Counted from the first letter of the stretch, positions 29,085-38,796 are shown. The stretch: 64,000 bases of DNA from an uncultured SAR116 cluster alpha proteobacterium (GCA_902618025.1 CACMYY010000002.1:1-64000), one strand, 5' to 3'. Translations and numbers: made by a program. The notes: generated from the letters alone by a model not told the origin.

Positions 29085-30246
29085 AAATTATGAAAATCAA
29101 TTAAGTCTTTATGTTCACTGGCCATATTGTGAAACAAAATGTCCCTATTGTGATTTCAATTCTCATGTAAATGAAAATATCGATATAAATAATTGGATTA
29201 AATCATTTAGTAATCAATTATATACTATGAGGAAAGAATTCATTGATAAAAATATTAAATTTAAAAATCTTAATACAATTTTTTTTGGTGGTGGAACTCC
29301 CTCATTGATGCCATTAGAAATAATAGAAAAAATTATAGACATATCCTATAATATTTTCAGTTTTGATAGAGATATTGAAATAACTTTAGAGGCAAACCCA
29401 AGTTCGTATGATGGTAAAAAATTTTATGCATTAAAAAAGTTGGGCATTAACAGATTATCAATTGGTGTTCAATCTCTAAATAATCGATATTTAAAATTTT
29501 TGGGTCGATTACACAGTATTAAAGATGTAGATATTGCATTGAACGAAGCTACCAAAATTTTTGATAATATTTCTGTAGATTTGATTTATGCTTTTGATGG
29601 GCAAAATCTTGTTGATTGGACTAATGAGTTAGTTTCTTTTCTAAGCAAGAATAATTTACAACATCTTTCCCTGTATCAGCTAACAATTGAGGAAGGTACA
29701 AAATTTTTTAAAGATTACAATAATGGTCTTATAAGAAAAATTGATAATAACTTAGCGGCTGAATTTTATGATATTACTAATAAAGTTATTAGTGAATTTG
29801 AGTATGTTAAATATGAAGTCTCTAACCACGCAAAAAAAGGTTTCGAATGTATACATAATTTGAATTATTGGAACTCCGAAAATTGGATTGGTATAGGACC
29901 AGGTGCATATGGAAGATTATGGTCTTCAGAGAATAAAAACCGTATCGAATATCAAAATTATAAAAATCCAAAAACCTGGTTATCTAAAAACCTATATCAA
30001 ACAGAGTATGAAAAAGTTACTGAATTGAACAACTACGAAGCAGATGCAGATACATTGACGATGGGACTAAGATTATGTGATGGTATAAAAATTTCAAAGC
30101 TAATAAATAAATCAATTATTAACTTTAATTCTCTTAAGAAACTAGAAGAACAGAAAATAGTGTCACTTAAAAATAATATTTTAAAAGTAAATAAAAATCA
30201 CATAATAAAATTAAACAGTATTGTTGACTTTTTAACTAATCAATAG
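29077..30246 (+). CDS. hemW: HemW, radical-SAM heme chaperone
   Basis: Member of the coproporphyrinogen-III-oxidase-like radical-SAM group now regarded as a heme-binding chaperone for membrane targets. The cluster motif CETKCPYCDFNSH provides the CxxxCxxC cysteines (~18-25). FFGGGTPSLMP and LTLEANPSS-like ITLEANPSSYDG follow, then RLSIGVQSLN. Its length (389) and C-terminal HemN_C domain match HemW rather than true HemN, which has a longer N-terminus. It overlaps rdgB by 8 bases and is convergent with the LpoA-like gene, overlapping it by 11. Confidence 0.93.
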   Translation: MYENYENQLSLYVHWPYCETKCPYCDFNSHVNENIDINNWIKSFSNQLYTMRKEFIDKNIKFKNLNTIFFGGGTPSLMPLEIIEKIIDISYNIFSFDRDIEITLEANPSSYDGKKFYALKKLGINRLSIGVQSLNNRYLKFLGRLHSIKDVDIALNEATKIFDNISVDLIYAFDGQNLVDWTNELVSFLSKNNLQHLSLYQLTIEEGTKFFKDYNNGLIRKIDNNLAAEFYDITNKVISEFEYVKYEVSNHAKKGFECIHNLNYWNSENWIGIGPGAYGRLWSSENKNRIEYQNYKNPKTWLSKNLYQTEYEKVTELNNYEADADTLTMGLRLCDGIKISKLINKSIINFNSLKKLEEQKIVSLKNNILKVNKNHIIKLNSIVDFLTNQ

Positions 30247-31708
30247 ATTTACCACATTTCCTGATATTAGTTAATTTTCCTAAGCTTTCTATTTGCATAA
30301 CTTCAATAGGCTTTTCAACATGTCCGTTCTTTTCAAAAATTAATCCTGTGACTGGTCCTTTTACATTATTTAAATTTTCAAGAGTGTTTTTAAAATTCTT
30401 TAAATAATTTATAGCAATAACACCTGAATCAAATCCAGCATTAGAAAAATAATTATTGTTATCCATCCATACATCTTTCCAAAGAAGTTTAAATTCATCT
30501 TCATTTCTACTTGATATTATTGGAAACCAAGATTTTTCCAATGATGGTTCATTTTTAATTTCTTTACTATTAAATTTTTCCGTACCTAAAATTCTTACAT
30601 ATCGTGAATCAACATTGAAATATGCTAATAAAGGGGCTATTTCTAAAACAAATTCTTTTCTACCTCCAATTAAAATAGTATCAAATTTTGTGTGGTTGTC
30701 TTGAGTTTTTGAGTATTGTAAAAAACTACTTAGAATTGAGTAAAGATCAGTTTTGTTGTTCAAGTTATCATTTGAAAGATAAATTTTTTCGTAATAATTA
30801 TTCTCATTTATTGTAATCAATTCTTTTGATCGACTAGTAATAATTTTTCCATATAAATTATTTGGAGCGATAACACCAAATTTTTTATAACCATAATCTA
30901 ATGCACAAGAAATTACACTATCAACCTGCTCTTCAGGCGAAAAACCTAGAGACCAAACATTACTTTCTACCATCGCTTTATCATTTGAGAATGTAAAAAT
31001 TGGTAAAAGGTTTTTCTTTGCAAAAGGTTTAATTTCTAATAAAATTTCTCTAGTAAATGGACCAATAATAAATCTTGGTTTCAGCTTTTCAAATAAATTA
31101 ATTATAGTTTCTTTATCAAAAGTTTTACCTGTATCAAAATATATTATTTTTACATTATCATAACCAAAATTTAATATACTAAGGTCAAGAGCTTTTCTTA
31201 TTTTATTTCCAAAATTTGAATATTTCCCTGATAATGGAAGGAAAGCTATTATATTTTGATATTTTGGAACTTCGCTAATTTCAAAAAGATATCTGTTTAA
31301 AGCTGTAGTGCCATCATCATATTCTAGCTGCAATTCGGTACTGTTAGAACTAAGGTTTTTTTTTAGCATATTCAGAACAGCTTTAACGGCTTTTTTAGTC
31401 TTTTTTTGTAATAGATTCTTCTGAACGTCCCTTCCCTGAAGCAACCTTTCATTTCTAAACTCAAAAATAACATTATTATTTTTTTTTAAATTTATCGAGA
31501 CATTCTCATTATTTGATATTACTTCCTTTTTAATTATCTTATCTTTTGAAAAATTCGCAATATTCAATGGTGTATAATCGTTCTTTATTGTGTTAATAAT
31601 ATTGCTTTTATCAACTACTATTTTTTTGTTATCTTTTTGACAAGCATTTATCATTAAAAATATTGAAAGAAAAATTATTATATTTTGATTAATATTATGA
31701 AAAAACAT
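30236..31708 (-). CDS. LpoA-like penicillin-binding-protein activator lipoprotein
   Basis: Outer-membrane lipoprotein with a periplasmic-binding-protein fold of the LppC/YraM type. E. coli LpoA activates the peptidoglycan synthase PBP1a. A lipobox MINAC ends the signal segment. After a ~120-residue polar region comes the solute-binding-like core, beginning IIAFLPLSGKYSNFG and continuing FIIGPFTREILLEIKP. The alphaproteobacterial members lack the N-terminal TPR domain of LpoA and so could have a different partner. I use ATG 31708; an upstream TTG at 31729 is possible. It diverges from rsmI, the usual context. Confidence 0.82.
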   Translation of the reverse strand: MFFHNINQNIIIFLSIFLMINACQKDNKKIVVDKSNIINTIKNDYTPLNIANFSKDKIIKKEVISNNENVSINLKKNNNVIFEFRNERLLQGRDVQKNLLQKKTKKAVKAVLNMLKKNLSSNSTELQLEYDDGTTALNRYLFEISEVPKYQNIIAFLPLSGKYSNFGNKIRKALDLSILNFGYDNVKIIYFDTGKTFDKETIINLFEKLKPRFIIGPFTREILLEIKPFAKKNLLPIFTFSNDKAMVESNVWSLGFSPEEQVDSVISCALDYGYKKFGVIAPNNLYGKIITSRSKELITINENNYYEKIYLSNDNLNNKTDLYSILSSFLQYSKTQDNHTKFDTILIGGRKEFVLEIAPLLAYFNVDSRYVRILGTEKFNSKEIKNEPSLEKSWFPIISSRNEDEFKLLWKDVWMDNNNYFSNAGFDSGVIAINYLKNFKNTLENLNNVKGPVTGLIFEKNGHVEKPIEVMQIESLGKLTNIRKCGKSID

Positions 31709-31750
31709 AAAAAACTCACTGAATGTCAAATGTAAAGTTAAGGTAATCTA

Positions 31751-32650
31751 TTGGAAAAGTTAAGTAAAGAGGGTCTGGAGTATTACAAAGAGAACAAAAA
31801 CGAAAAACTAAAGGGATGTTTATATATCATAGCTACACCAATTGGTAATTATGATGATATCACTTTAAGAGCAATTAATTTACTAAAAACCGTGGATTTT
31901 TTAGTCTGTGAGGACACAAGAAAAACTAAGAGGTTATTAACTCACCTCAAAATTATCCGCAAAAATATCATGTCTTATAATGATATTAATGCTTCTAAAA
32001 AAAGACCATATATAATAAAAAAACTTATCTCTAACCATGATGTTGGTATCGTATGTGATGCTGGAACACCTTTAATATCTGATCCAGGCTATAAGCTTGT
32101 ACAAGAATGTTATTTTCACAATATCAATATTACACATTCACCAGGACCTTCATCTGTTATAAATGGGTTAATATTATCTGGCCTACCTACAAACCAATTT
32201 TATTTTGGAGGCTTTGTTTCATCAAAAAAAAATTTAAAGAAGAAACAGTTTTTATTAACAGAGAGCAACAAGATGACCGGTGTTTGGTTTGATACATGTT
32301 TGAGATTAAAAAATACCTTTGAGATAATGCTGAATGTTTTTGGAAATAGAAAAATTTCTATTGCGAGAGAACTAACAAAAATTCATGAAGAAATTATTAA
32401 AAGTGATTTGGAAAGTATCAATTTTGTAATAGAACAAAGGGAAAAAAATAACAATTATTTAAAAGGTGAAGTGGTTTTAATCATAGAGGGGTCGAGTAAG
32501 ACAAATGAAGTAGATTTTGAAACATTATCTTTAAATATAGAAAACAAACTAAAATATTTATCTTTTAGAGACACTGTGAAAGAAATTGTTGATGAAACAA
32601 AATTACCAAGAAAAGTAGTTTACAATCAAGCAATAAAATTTAAAAAATAA
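31751..32650 (+). CDS. rsmI: 16S rRNA (cytidine1402-2'-O)-methyltransferase
   Basis: Tetrapyrrole-methylase-fold enzyme that 2'-O-methylates C1402 in the ribosomal P site. It has YIIATPIGNYDDITLRAI (~25-42), the signature EDTRKTKRLL, and VCDAGTPLISDPGYKLV with SPGPSSVINGLILSGLPT. 299 residues is near the family norm. The start is TTG 31751, with AAGG placed 7 bases upstream. In many genomes yraN (a UPF0102 nuclease-fold protein) follows rsmI; here the next gene is a BON lipoprotein. Confidence 0.94.
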   Translation: MEKLSKEGLEYYKENKNEKLKGCLYIIATPIGNYDDITLRAINLLKTVDFLVCEDTRKTKRLLTHLKIIRKNIMSYNDINASKKRPYIIKKLISNHDVGIVCDAGTPLISDPGYKLVQECYFHNINITHSPGPSSVINGLILSGLPTNQFYFGGFVSSKKNLKKKQFLLTESNKMTGVWFDTCLRLKNTFEIMLNVFGNRKISIARELTKIHEEIIKSDLESINFVIEQREKNNNYLKGEVVLIIEGSSKTNEVDFETLSLNIENKLKYLSFRDTVKEIVDETKLPRKVVYNQAIKFKK

Positions 32651-32721
32651 TGTATGACAACAGAATTAACTAGGACTTTTTTTGTTTTTAATTTAGTCTT
32701 TTCCAAAGAAAGGATATTTTA

Positions 32722-33297
32722 GTGAAATACTTATTATACACATCAATCATTATATTATTTTTACAGTCATGTGGGCCAATGATTGGCACTGTGGGAATGG
32801 TATCTTTAGGAGCGGCATCAAAAGAAAAAGGATTAGGCACAACAATTAATGATAACCTTATTAAAACTAAGATTTCTAATCTAATTTTTAAGTATGATAA
32901 AGAGTTAATAGCTGATACAAAAATTTTTGTTAATAATGGTTCAGTATTGTTTACTGGTAAGGTAAGCAAGCCCAACGATAAAATTGAATTTACCAAATTA
33001 GCTTGGACTATTAGAGGTGTTAGAGAAGTTAATAATGAGATTCAAGTCACTGATACTTCTTCAATAAAAAATATAGCACGAGATCTAGCTTCAATGGGTG
33101 AAATAAGAGCACGTATAATGTCTGATAAATCAATTAATAGCATCAATTATTCAATTGATGTAGTTAATGACAAAGTTTATATTAGTGGAGTTGCTACTAA
33201 CGAAACTGAACTGAATCTGGTAAAAAATCATGCGTCTAGTGCGAGATTTGTTAAGGAAGTTTACAGCTATATAATATTAAATAAAGACACAAGATGA
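32722..33297 (+). CDS. BON-domain lipoprotein (DolP/OsmY-like)
   Basis: Outer-membrane-associated lipoprotein with two BON phospholipid-binding domains. E. coli DolP (YraP) works in envelope integrity and BAM function. The signal ends in the lipobox LQSC (Cys17). A Gly-rich stretch GTVGMVSLGAAS follows. BON1 spans ~40-110 (INDNLIKTKISNLI ... GVREVNNEI) and BON2 ~118-188 (RIMSDKSINSINYSIDVVNDKVYISG). Start GTG 32722 has AAGGA upstream. It overlaps gshB by 4 bases. The neighbourhood LpoA-rsmI-DolP-gshB resembles the yraM-yraL-yraP order of enterobacteria. Confidence 0.88.
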   Translation: MKYLLYTSIIILFLQSCGPMIGTVGMVSLGAASKEKGLGTTINDNLIKTKISNLIFKYDKELIADTKIFVNNGSVLFTGKVSKPNDKIEFTKLAWTIRGVREVNNEIQVTDTSSIKNIARDLASMGEIRARIMSDKSINSINYSIDVVNDKVYISGVATNETELNLVKNHASSARFVKEVYSYIILNKDTR

Positions 33298-34247
33298 GTA
33301 ATGATTTAAAGATTGCATTCCTTATGGATCCCCTTGAAGATCTAGACCTTAAAGGAGACACATCATTCGCTCTTGCTCTTGAAGCTCAAAAACGTAAACA
33401 TAAAATAAGTTTTTTTAAACCAGAAGATTTAATGTTAAAATCTAATGAAGTTTATGCGAACATTTGTAAAATTGAATTGTCTTCAGTAAATAATAAAAAT
33501 GAATTTAAATATCATGAAGCTTTTATAAAACCACTAAAGAATTATGATGTGGTAATGATGAGACAAGATCCTCCCTTTGATATGGGTTACATTACTGCAA
33601 CTCATATATTGGAAAAGCTTCCAGTCTCAACTTTGGTGGTTAATAATCCTTCTGAAGTGAGAAACTCACCTGAAAAAATATTTGTAACTAATTTTTCTCA
33701 CTTAATGCCTAAAACTATTATAACTCGAAACTTTAAGGTCATTGAAAATTTTAGAAATGATTATAAAGACATAATTATAAAACCACTTTATGGAAATGGG
33801 GGACAAGGTGTATTTCATATTCTTCCAGAAGATGAAAATTTTAACTCAATTTTAGAAATGTTTTTCAGTCAAAGTAAAGAACCTTTAATGATACAAGAAT
33901 ATCTTAAAGATGTACGATGTGGTGATAAAAGAATTATTTTACTAAATGGCGAACCCGTAGGAGCAATTAATAGAGTCCCACAAAAAGGTGAGAGTAGATC
34001 AAACATGCATGTGGGTGGAATACCAAAGAAGACACAATTGACTAAAAGAGATAGATTTATATGTAATGAGATTTCAGATTCATTAAAGAAAAAAGGTCTT
34101 TATTTCGTTGGAATTGACGTAATTGGAGAATATATAACTGAAATAAATGTAACTTCGCCAACTGGTATTAGGGAAATAAAAGACTTGCAAAATATTGCCA
34201 TTGAGGAAATGTTCTGGGATTTTATTGAAAATAAAATAATTTATTAG
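33294..34247 (+). CDS. gshB: Glutathione synthetase
   Basis: ATP-grasp ligase joining gamma-glutamylcysteine and glycine. The N-terminal domain starts LKIAFLMDPLEDLDLKGDTSFALALEAQ. MMRQDPPFDMGYITATHILE is the family substrate region. The ATP-grasp core includes DIIIKPLYGNGGQGVF, IQEYLKDVRCGDKRIILLNGEPVGAINR and FVGIDVIGEYITEINVTSPTG. At 317 residues it is full length. It is translationally coupled to the BON lipoprotein and convergent with the HIT gene, with a 3-base gap. Confidence 0.96.
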   Translation: MSNDLKIAFLMDPLEDLDLKGDTSFALALEAQKRKHKISFFKPEDLMLKSNEVYANICKIELSSVNNKNEFKYHEAFIKPLKNYDVVMMRQDPPFDMGYITATHILEKLPVSTLVVNNPSEVRNSPEKIFVTNFSHLMPKTIITRNFKVIENFRNDYKDIIIKPLYGNGGQGVFHILPEDENFNSILEMFFSQSKEPLMIQEYLKDVRCGDKRIILLNGEPVGAINRVPQKGESRSNMHVGGIPKKTQLTKRDRFICNEISDSLKKKGLYFVGIDVIGEYITEINVTSPTGIREIKDLQNIAIEEMFWDFIENKIIY

Positions 34248-34250
34248 AAG

Positions 34251-34613
34251 TTAATTCACCATTCTTCCCAAATTCTTACCACCTAAGATATGGACATGAA
34301 AATGTGGTACATCTTGATTTCCATGATTTCCAGAATTTGTTATCAGTCGAAAACCAGTTTCATGAACGTTTTCTTTTTCAATAACATCATTAACTAGGTT
34401 CCAGAAAAGTTCTACTTCTTTAATCTCAGCTTTTTTTGTAAAATCATAAAAACTAACATATGAATTTTTTGGAATGACTAATATATGTGTTGGCGCCTGA
34501 GGATTTATGTCAGAAAATGCTAAAGCAAAATCGTTTTCTAATATTTTGTTACATGGAATTTCTGACCTTAATATTTTAGCAAAGATATTGTTTTCATCGT
34601 ACAAATTTTTCAT
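34251..34613 (-). CDS. HIT-family nucleotide-binding hydrolase (HinT-like)
   Basis: Purine-nucleoside phosphoramidase-type protein of 120 residues. The N-terminal DENNIFAKILRSEIPCNKI is the HinT signature. The histidine triad is HFHVHILGG (~107-115). It overlaps hisE by 4 bases at the downstream end of the his operon, a common alphaproteobacterial position. The physiological substrate of such HinT proteins is uncertain; no histidine-pathway role is established. Confidence 0.92.
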   Translation of the reverse strand: MKNLYDENNIFAKILRSEIPCNKILENDFALAFSDINPQAPTHILVIPKNSYVSFYDFTKKAEIKEVELFWNLVNDVIEKENVHETGFRLITNSGNHGNQDVPHFHVHILGGKNLGRMVN

Positions 34614-34942
34614 TTTAAACCTCTGTTTTTCTTTTCTTCAAATCCCGATACCTTTTTTCTAGATGATAACTCATTCCATATTTCGTCTGGTCTAATGCCA
34701 GCTGATACCCAAATTACTAACAAATGATAAATTAAATCTGCAGACTCTTTTATTACACCATCTTTATTTTTTTTTATAAAATCTATAATTAACTCTGAAG
34801 ATTCCTCACCAATTTTTTTTGCCAGCAATTCAGGGTTTTTAGTTAAATGAGATGTATATGATTTTTGCTGATTTGTATTTTTTCTTTCCTTTAAAACTAG
34901 AAATAATTCTTTAATTATAAATTCGTTCATCTTAATATTCAC
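34610..34942 (-). CDS. hisE: Phosphoribosyl-ATP pyrophosphatase
   Basis: Second step of histidine synthesis, hydrolysing phosphoribosyl-ATP to PR-AMP. It is a small all-helical MazG-like protein of 110 residues. The metal-binding blocks [15 protein letters not shown] and [14 protein letters not shown] are clear. It overlaps hisF upstream by 11 bases and the HIT gene downstream by 4. HisI, the cyclohydrolase that comes next in the pathway, is not in this window. Confidence 0.94.
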   Translation of the reverse strand: MNIKMNEFIIKELFLVLKERKNTNQQKSYTSHLTKNPELLAKKIGEESSELIIDFIKKNKDGVIKESADLIYHLLVIWVSAGIRPDEIWNELSSRKKVSGFEEKKNRGLK

Positions 34943-35705
34943 AATCTCTTATTTGAATTCCACTTTTTAACATTTCTTTCTTTACAGAATTAATAGAATG
35001 AATGCCATAATGAAAAATTGATGCTGCTAACACTGCTGAAGCTCCTGCTTCTAAAACAACTTCAACCATATCCTTTGGACTTCCAGCTCCACCAGAAGCA
35101 ATCACAGGAACCGAAACATTTTTAGAAATTAATTTTGTAAGTTTTAAATCGTAACCTTTTTTAGTCCCATCGGAGTTCATCGATGTTAACAAAATTTCAC
35201 CAGCACCATTTTTTTCACCTTGCTTTGCCCATTTAAGAACATCTATGTTCGTTTTTTTTCTTCCGCCGTGAGTGGTTACTTCATATCCACATGGCATTTC
35301 ATTATTTGCGATTGCATCAATTGCTAAGACAACGCACTGATTCCCAAATTTGTCTGAAGATTGTCTTATAAGGTCGGGGTTATAAACTGCTGACGAATTA
35401 ATCGATATTTTATCGGCTCCAGAGTTTAATAGTTCTCTAAAATCACTAAGATTATTTACCCCACCTCCAACCGTTAGGGGTACAAAACATACTTCAGCAG
35501 TCTTGGAAATCACATCAAACATTGTTTTTCTTTTTTCGTTAGTAGCTGAAATATCAAGAAAACAAATTTCATCTGCTCCAATAATACTATATTGTTTTGC
35601 CTGTTCAACTGGATCGCCTGCATCTTTTAAATTAATAAAATTTATACCTTTAACTGTTCTACCATTATGAACATCTAAGCACGCTATCACTCTAGTTGAA
35701 AGCAT
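34932..35705 (-). CDS. hisF: Imidazole glycerol phosphate synthase, cyclase subunit
   Basis: TIM-barrel subunit that uses ammonia from HisH to make IGP and AICAR. The N-terminus [19 protein letters not shown] carries the catalytic Asp11 equivalent, and the second catalytic Asp lies in [30 protein letters not shown] is the phosphate-binding loop. The 257 residues are standard length. Its first base overlaps the last base of the hisA stop codon. Confidence 0.97.
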   Translation of the reverse strand: MLSTRVIACLDVHNGRTVKGINFINLKDAGDPVEQAKQYSIIGADEICFLDISATNEKRKTMFDVISKTAEVCFVPLTVGGGVNNLSDFRELLNSGADKISINSSAVYNPDLIRQSSDKFGNQCVVLAIDAIANNEMPCGYEVTTHGGRKKTNIDVLKWAKQGEKNGAGEILLTSMNSDGTKKGYDLKLTKLISKNVSVPVIASGGAGSPKDMVEVVLEAGASAVLAASIFHYGIHSINSVKKEMLKSGIQIRDCEY

Positions 35706-36463
35706 TAATTTTTAGCCCTTCTAATTGCTTGTAAAGCTTCTGAAAATGAAAATTTTCTATCATATAATGCTCTTCCAATTATGACTCCATGGATCCCATT
35801 TCGAAATTCTTCGCTTAATCTTGAAACATCATTTAAAGAAGAAACACCACCGGAGGCTATTACTGGGATTGGAATTGACTTAGCAAAATTTACAGTTTGA
35901 TTATGGCTCACTCCTTGCAAACTTCCATCTTTAGAGATGTCGGTATATATTATGGAACTTACTAGTGAAGAACTAAAATTTTTAATTAAATCTACCGCCA
36001 TGATATCTGACTGTTTTTTCCAACCATTAAAAGCAACCTTGCCATCTCTTACATCTGTCCCAATGACTATTTTTTTAAAATACTTTTTGCCCAATTGGTT
36101 TATGACTTTTGGATTTTGTATTGCTAATGTACCTAAAATAACTCGGTCAACTGATTTTTGTAACCAAAAGTCAATGTCATTTATATTTCTTATGCCACCT
36201 CCAATTTGGATTTTTACTTTATTACTCAGTTTTTTCAAAATTTTTTCGATTGATTTCTTATTTTCACTATTTCCTAAAACAGCACCATCAAGATCTACGA
36301 TATGTAGCCATTCCGCACCTTGATCAATAAACCACATTGCTTGATCCAATGGATCAACATTATAAATCGTCTCTTTTTCCATATCTCCAAATAGAAGTCT
36401 TACGCATTTTCCTTCTTTGATATCGATGGCAGGATACAGAGTAAAAAGTTCTTCTTTTGTCAT
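35705..36463 (-). CDS. hisA: Phosphoribosylformimino-5-aminoimidazole carboxamide ribotide isomerase
   Basis: Amadori-type isomerase of histidine synthesis (ProFAR to PRFAR), a TIM barrel related to His[20 protein letters not shown] contains the catalytic Asp. [32 protein letters not shown] and [14 protein letters not shown] are the phosphate and active-site loops. It is 252 residues long. It overlaps the upstream GNAT gene by 4 bases and abuts hisF, so the three are coupled. Confidence 0.97.
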   Translation of the reverse strand: MTKEELFTLYPAIDIKEGKCVRLLFGDMEKETIYNVDPLDQAMWFIDQGAEWLHIVDLDGAVLGNSENKKSIEKILKKLSNKVKIQIGGGIRNINDIDFWLQKSVDRVILGTLAIQNPKVINQLGKKYFKKIVIGTDVRDGKVAFNGWKKQSDIMAVDLIKNFSSSLVSSIIYTDISKDGSLQGVSHNQTVNFAKSIPIPVIASGGVSSLNDVSRLSEEFRNGIHGVIIGRALYDRKFSFSEALQAIRRAKN

Positions 36464-36996
36464 TTTAGTTCTTTATAATAATAGTAACCTGCTATATATT
36501 TTCCATCTATATATACAGATTTTGGATTAATACCAGATCTAATATATCCTGCTTGTTCATATAATTGAATTGCTCTTAATTGTGTTTCTCTCACTTCTAA
36601 ATTAATAACTTTAAATCCCTCTTGCTTAGCTTTTAGTTCAGCTTTTTGAAAAACTGCTTTAGCAAGCCCGAACCCTCTAGCCCATGATGCAAAGAAAAAG
36701 GTGCTTAAAATACAAGAATGCGATTGAGCTTCATTATTTTTCGCTGGTTTTATTAATTGAGCTGACCCGGCAACTACATTATCTAATTTTCCAATAATCA
36801 AAATCCTTTCTGGTATAAGTAACACGCCTCTCCAGTAATCTTGAAGTGTTTTTAAAGATGGAGGGGAAATCCATCCAAATCCACCTCCTGCTAAAATTGC
36901 TTCTTCAGTTGCTTCACAAAGTTCTTGTAAATCAATTTTACTCAAACTTTTACATAATTCTGCTTTTACGGTGTAATTTTTAAAATTTGTATCCAT
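36460..36996 (-). CDS. GNAT-family N-acetyltransferase inside the his operon
   Basis: 178-residue GNAT with an N-terminal helix pair (~10-50, including AILAGGGFGWISPP) and the acetyl-CoA fold. The latter shows ILSTFFFASWARGFGLAKAVFQKAELKAK, with the R-x-x-G-x-A pyrophosphate loop as ARGFGLA, then INLEVRETQLRAIQLYEQAGYI. The substrate is not recognisable. It lies between hisH and hisA, 15 bases from one and overlapping the other by 4, so it is surely cotranscribed. No histidine-biosynthetic step needs an acetyltransferase, so its presence may be ancestral operon packing. Confidence 0.88.
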   Translation of the reverse strand: MDTNFKNYTVKAELCKSLSKIDLQELCEATEEAILAGGGFGWISPPSLKTLQDYWRGVLLIPERILIIGKLDNVVAGSAQLIKPAKNNEAQSHSCILSTFFFASWARGFGLAKAVFQKAELKAKQEGFKVINLEVRETQLRAIQLYEQAGYIRSGINPKSVYIDGKYIAGYYYYKELK

Positions 36997-37011
36997 TTCA
37001 TCTCTTAAAAT

Positions 37012-37671
37012 TTATGGTTTCCATTTAAGCCAGTTGTATATAAATTTTTGACCCGAACACCCACTTTTTTCTGGATGAAATTGAACACCTATGTAATTAT
37101 CCTTTCCTATAATTGCAGGTATTTTTTGACTGTAAATTGTGTTAGCTAATATTTCATTTGTGTTTTTACTCTCTAAGGCATAAGAGTGGACAAAATAATA
37201 TTGTTCTTTTTCGCTAATATCTTTAAAAATTGGATGCATCTTATCTTTAATGTTTAAATTATTCCAGCCAATATGGGGAATTTTATAATCTCTACCAAGA
37301 TAATCCAAACCATCTTTTTTTATTTTTTTAAAATAGCCATTTAGCCATCCAAAACCTGAAGTTCTTTTTTTTTCTAAGCTATAATTAACCATCAATTGCA
37401 TTCCTACACAAATTCCCAAAAATTTTTTCTTTTTATTTAAAACTTCATAGGTTAATAGATCAAACAAGCCAACTATTCTTTTTAGACCTTTTTTACAATC
37501 AGGAAAAGAACCAACACCTGGTAAAACCAAATGATCTGCCTCAGAAATCATTTTAAGACTGTTTGTAACTTTAATTCTAAACTTTAAATTATTCACTGCA
37601 ACAGCATTTTTAAAAGCGTTTTCTACTGACTTCAAGTTACCAGAGCCATAATCAATAATAACTAGGTTCAT
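37012..37671 (-). CDS. hisH: Imidazole glycerol phosphate synthase, glutaminase subunit
   Basis: Class I glutamine amidotransferase that supplies ammonia to HisF. It starts LVIIDYGSGNLKSVENAF. The nucleophile is in KFLGICVGMQLM (Cys within GICVG). The catalytic His-Glu pair is in GVQFHPEKSG. HSYALESK lies in the interface region. It is 219 residues long. It begins 1 base after hisB, so translation is probably coupled. Confidence 0.97.
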   Translation of the reverse strand: MNLVIIDYGSGNLKSVENAFKNAVAVNNLKFRIKVTNSLKMISEADHLVLPGVGSFPDCKKGLKRIVGLFDLLTYEVLNKKKKFLGICVGMQLMVNYSLEKKRTSGFGWLNGYFKKIKKDGLDYLGRDYKIPHIGWNNLNIKDKMHPIFKDISEKEQYYFVHSYALESKNTNEILANTIYSQKIPAIIGKDNYIGVQFHPEKSGCSGQKFIYNWLKWKP

Positions 37672-37672
37672 T

Positions 37673-38290
37673 TCATTTGTTTCCAGTTAATGTTCCTTTT
37701 GTGGATGGAACACTATCTAAATTTCTCTGATCTAATTTAATTGCTTTTCTCAAAGAAATTGCCATCGATTTAAAACATGATTCTAAAATGTGATGCGTGT
37801 TTTGACCGTAAATATTTTCTATATGAAGTGTTAAAGATGCAGATTGAGAAAACGATTGAAAAAATTCTCTGAAAATTTCAGTTTCTATCTCTTTAATTGA
37901 ATTATTAGGTAAAAAAACATTCCAAATAAGCCAGGGTCTTCCAGATATATCAACACAACATCTAGTCAAACACTCATCCATAGGTAAATATGTGAAGCTA
38001 TATCTAATTATGCCTTTCCTATTACCTAATGCGTCATTAATAGCTTTTCCAAGAGCCCAACCAACATCTTCTATTGTATGATGAGCATCTATTTGCAGGT
38101 CACCGTGACATTTAAGATCAATATCTATTAAACTATGTTTAGATAATTGCTCGATCATGTGATCAAAAAAAGGTAGACCTGTTTCAATTTTGCTCTTTCC
38201 AAAGCCGTCTAAATTCACTTTAATTAAGATTTCTGTTTCGTTAGTCTTTCTTTCAACATAAGAAATTCTTTCAGTGCCTTTTTTGATCAT
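37673..38290 (-). CDS. hisB: Imidazoleglycerol-phosphate dehydratase
   Basis: Mn-dependent dehydratase of histidine synthesis, in the monofunctional form of about 200 residues without the phosphatase domain found in enterobacteria. The two metal-site repeats are clear: GLPFFDHMIEQLSKHSLIDI with DAHHTIEDVGWALG, and GQNTHHILESCFKSMAISL. It sits 18 bases downstream of the Smr gene and 1 base before hisH. Confidence 0.97.
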   Translation of the reverse strand: MIKKGTERISYVERKTNETEILIKVNLDGFGKSKIETGLPFFDHMIEQLSKHSLIDIDLKCHGDLQIDAHHTIEDVGWALGKAINDALGNRKGIIRYSFTYLPMDECLTRCCVDISGRPWLIWNVFLPNNSIKEIETEIFREFFQSFSQSASLTLHIENIYGQNTHHILESCFKSMAISLRKAIKLDQRNLDSVPSTKGTLTGNK

Positions 38291-38307
38291 TATTTGTCCA
38301 CAATTTT

Positions 38308-38775
38308 TTAATTATGATTTTTATACTTGTTTTTAATTCTTAATAATAAGGCACCTTCTCCACCAAAATTTTTTGGAGCGATATCGTATCTAACTAAAAA
38401 TTTTTTTAAGATACTATCTGTTAACCATTTTGGTACTTCATTTTTTAACACACCATTATTATTTCTACCCTTGCCAGTAATAATTAAAACATTTCTAATG
38501 TTTTTATCATAACAATCTATCAAATATTTATGTAAAATTGATTTAGCAGAATATAAATTATAACCATGTAAATCTAATGTTACGTCCGGTTTTAATTTTC
38601 TCTTTTCAAACAAGGAAGTTTTTTTTCTGAACTCAGATATTTTATACAAACTTTCTCCAATTTGGTGATTTTTTTTGGTGTTCAAATTTTTCTTATTTCT
38701 TATTAGTATTCTTTTCTCAAAATTAGAAATATATTTGTCCCAAATCTTTTTGTCATGTTTTGAGATTAAAACCAT
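38308..38775 (-). CDS. Smr-domain protein
   Basis: 155-residue protein. The basic N-terminal half (~1-65) precedes a C-terminal Smr domain with VTLDLHGYNLYSAKSILHKYL (the LDLHG motif) and LIITGKGRNNNGVLKNEVPKWL (the TGKG-x-HS-type motif). Stand-alone Smr proteins are nucleases acting on nucleic acids or on stalled-ribosome mRNA in other bacteria. Whether this one cleaves is not known. It lies between the Tim44-like gene and hisB. In related genomes mltA often separates Tim44 and Smr; it is absent here. Confidence 0.88.
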   Translation of the reverse strand: MVLISKHDKKIWDKYISNFEKRILIRNKKNLNTKKNHQIGESLYKISEFRKKTSLFEKRKLKPDVTLDLHGYNLYSAKSILHKYLIDCYDKNIRNVLIITGKGRNNNGVLKNEVPKWLTDSILKKFLVRYDIAPKNFGGEGALLLRIKNKYKNHN

Positions 38776-38796
38776 TTTTATAATTACTTCATTTAT

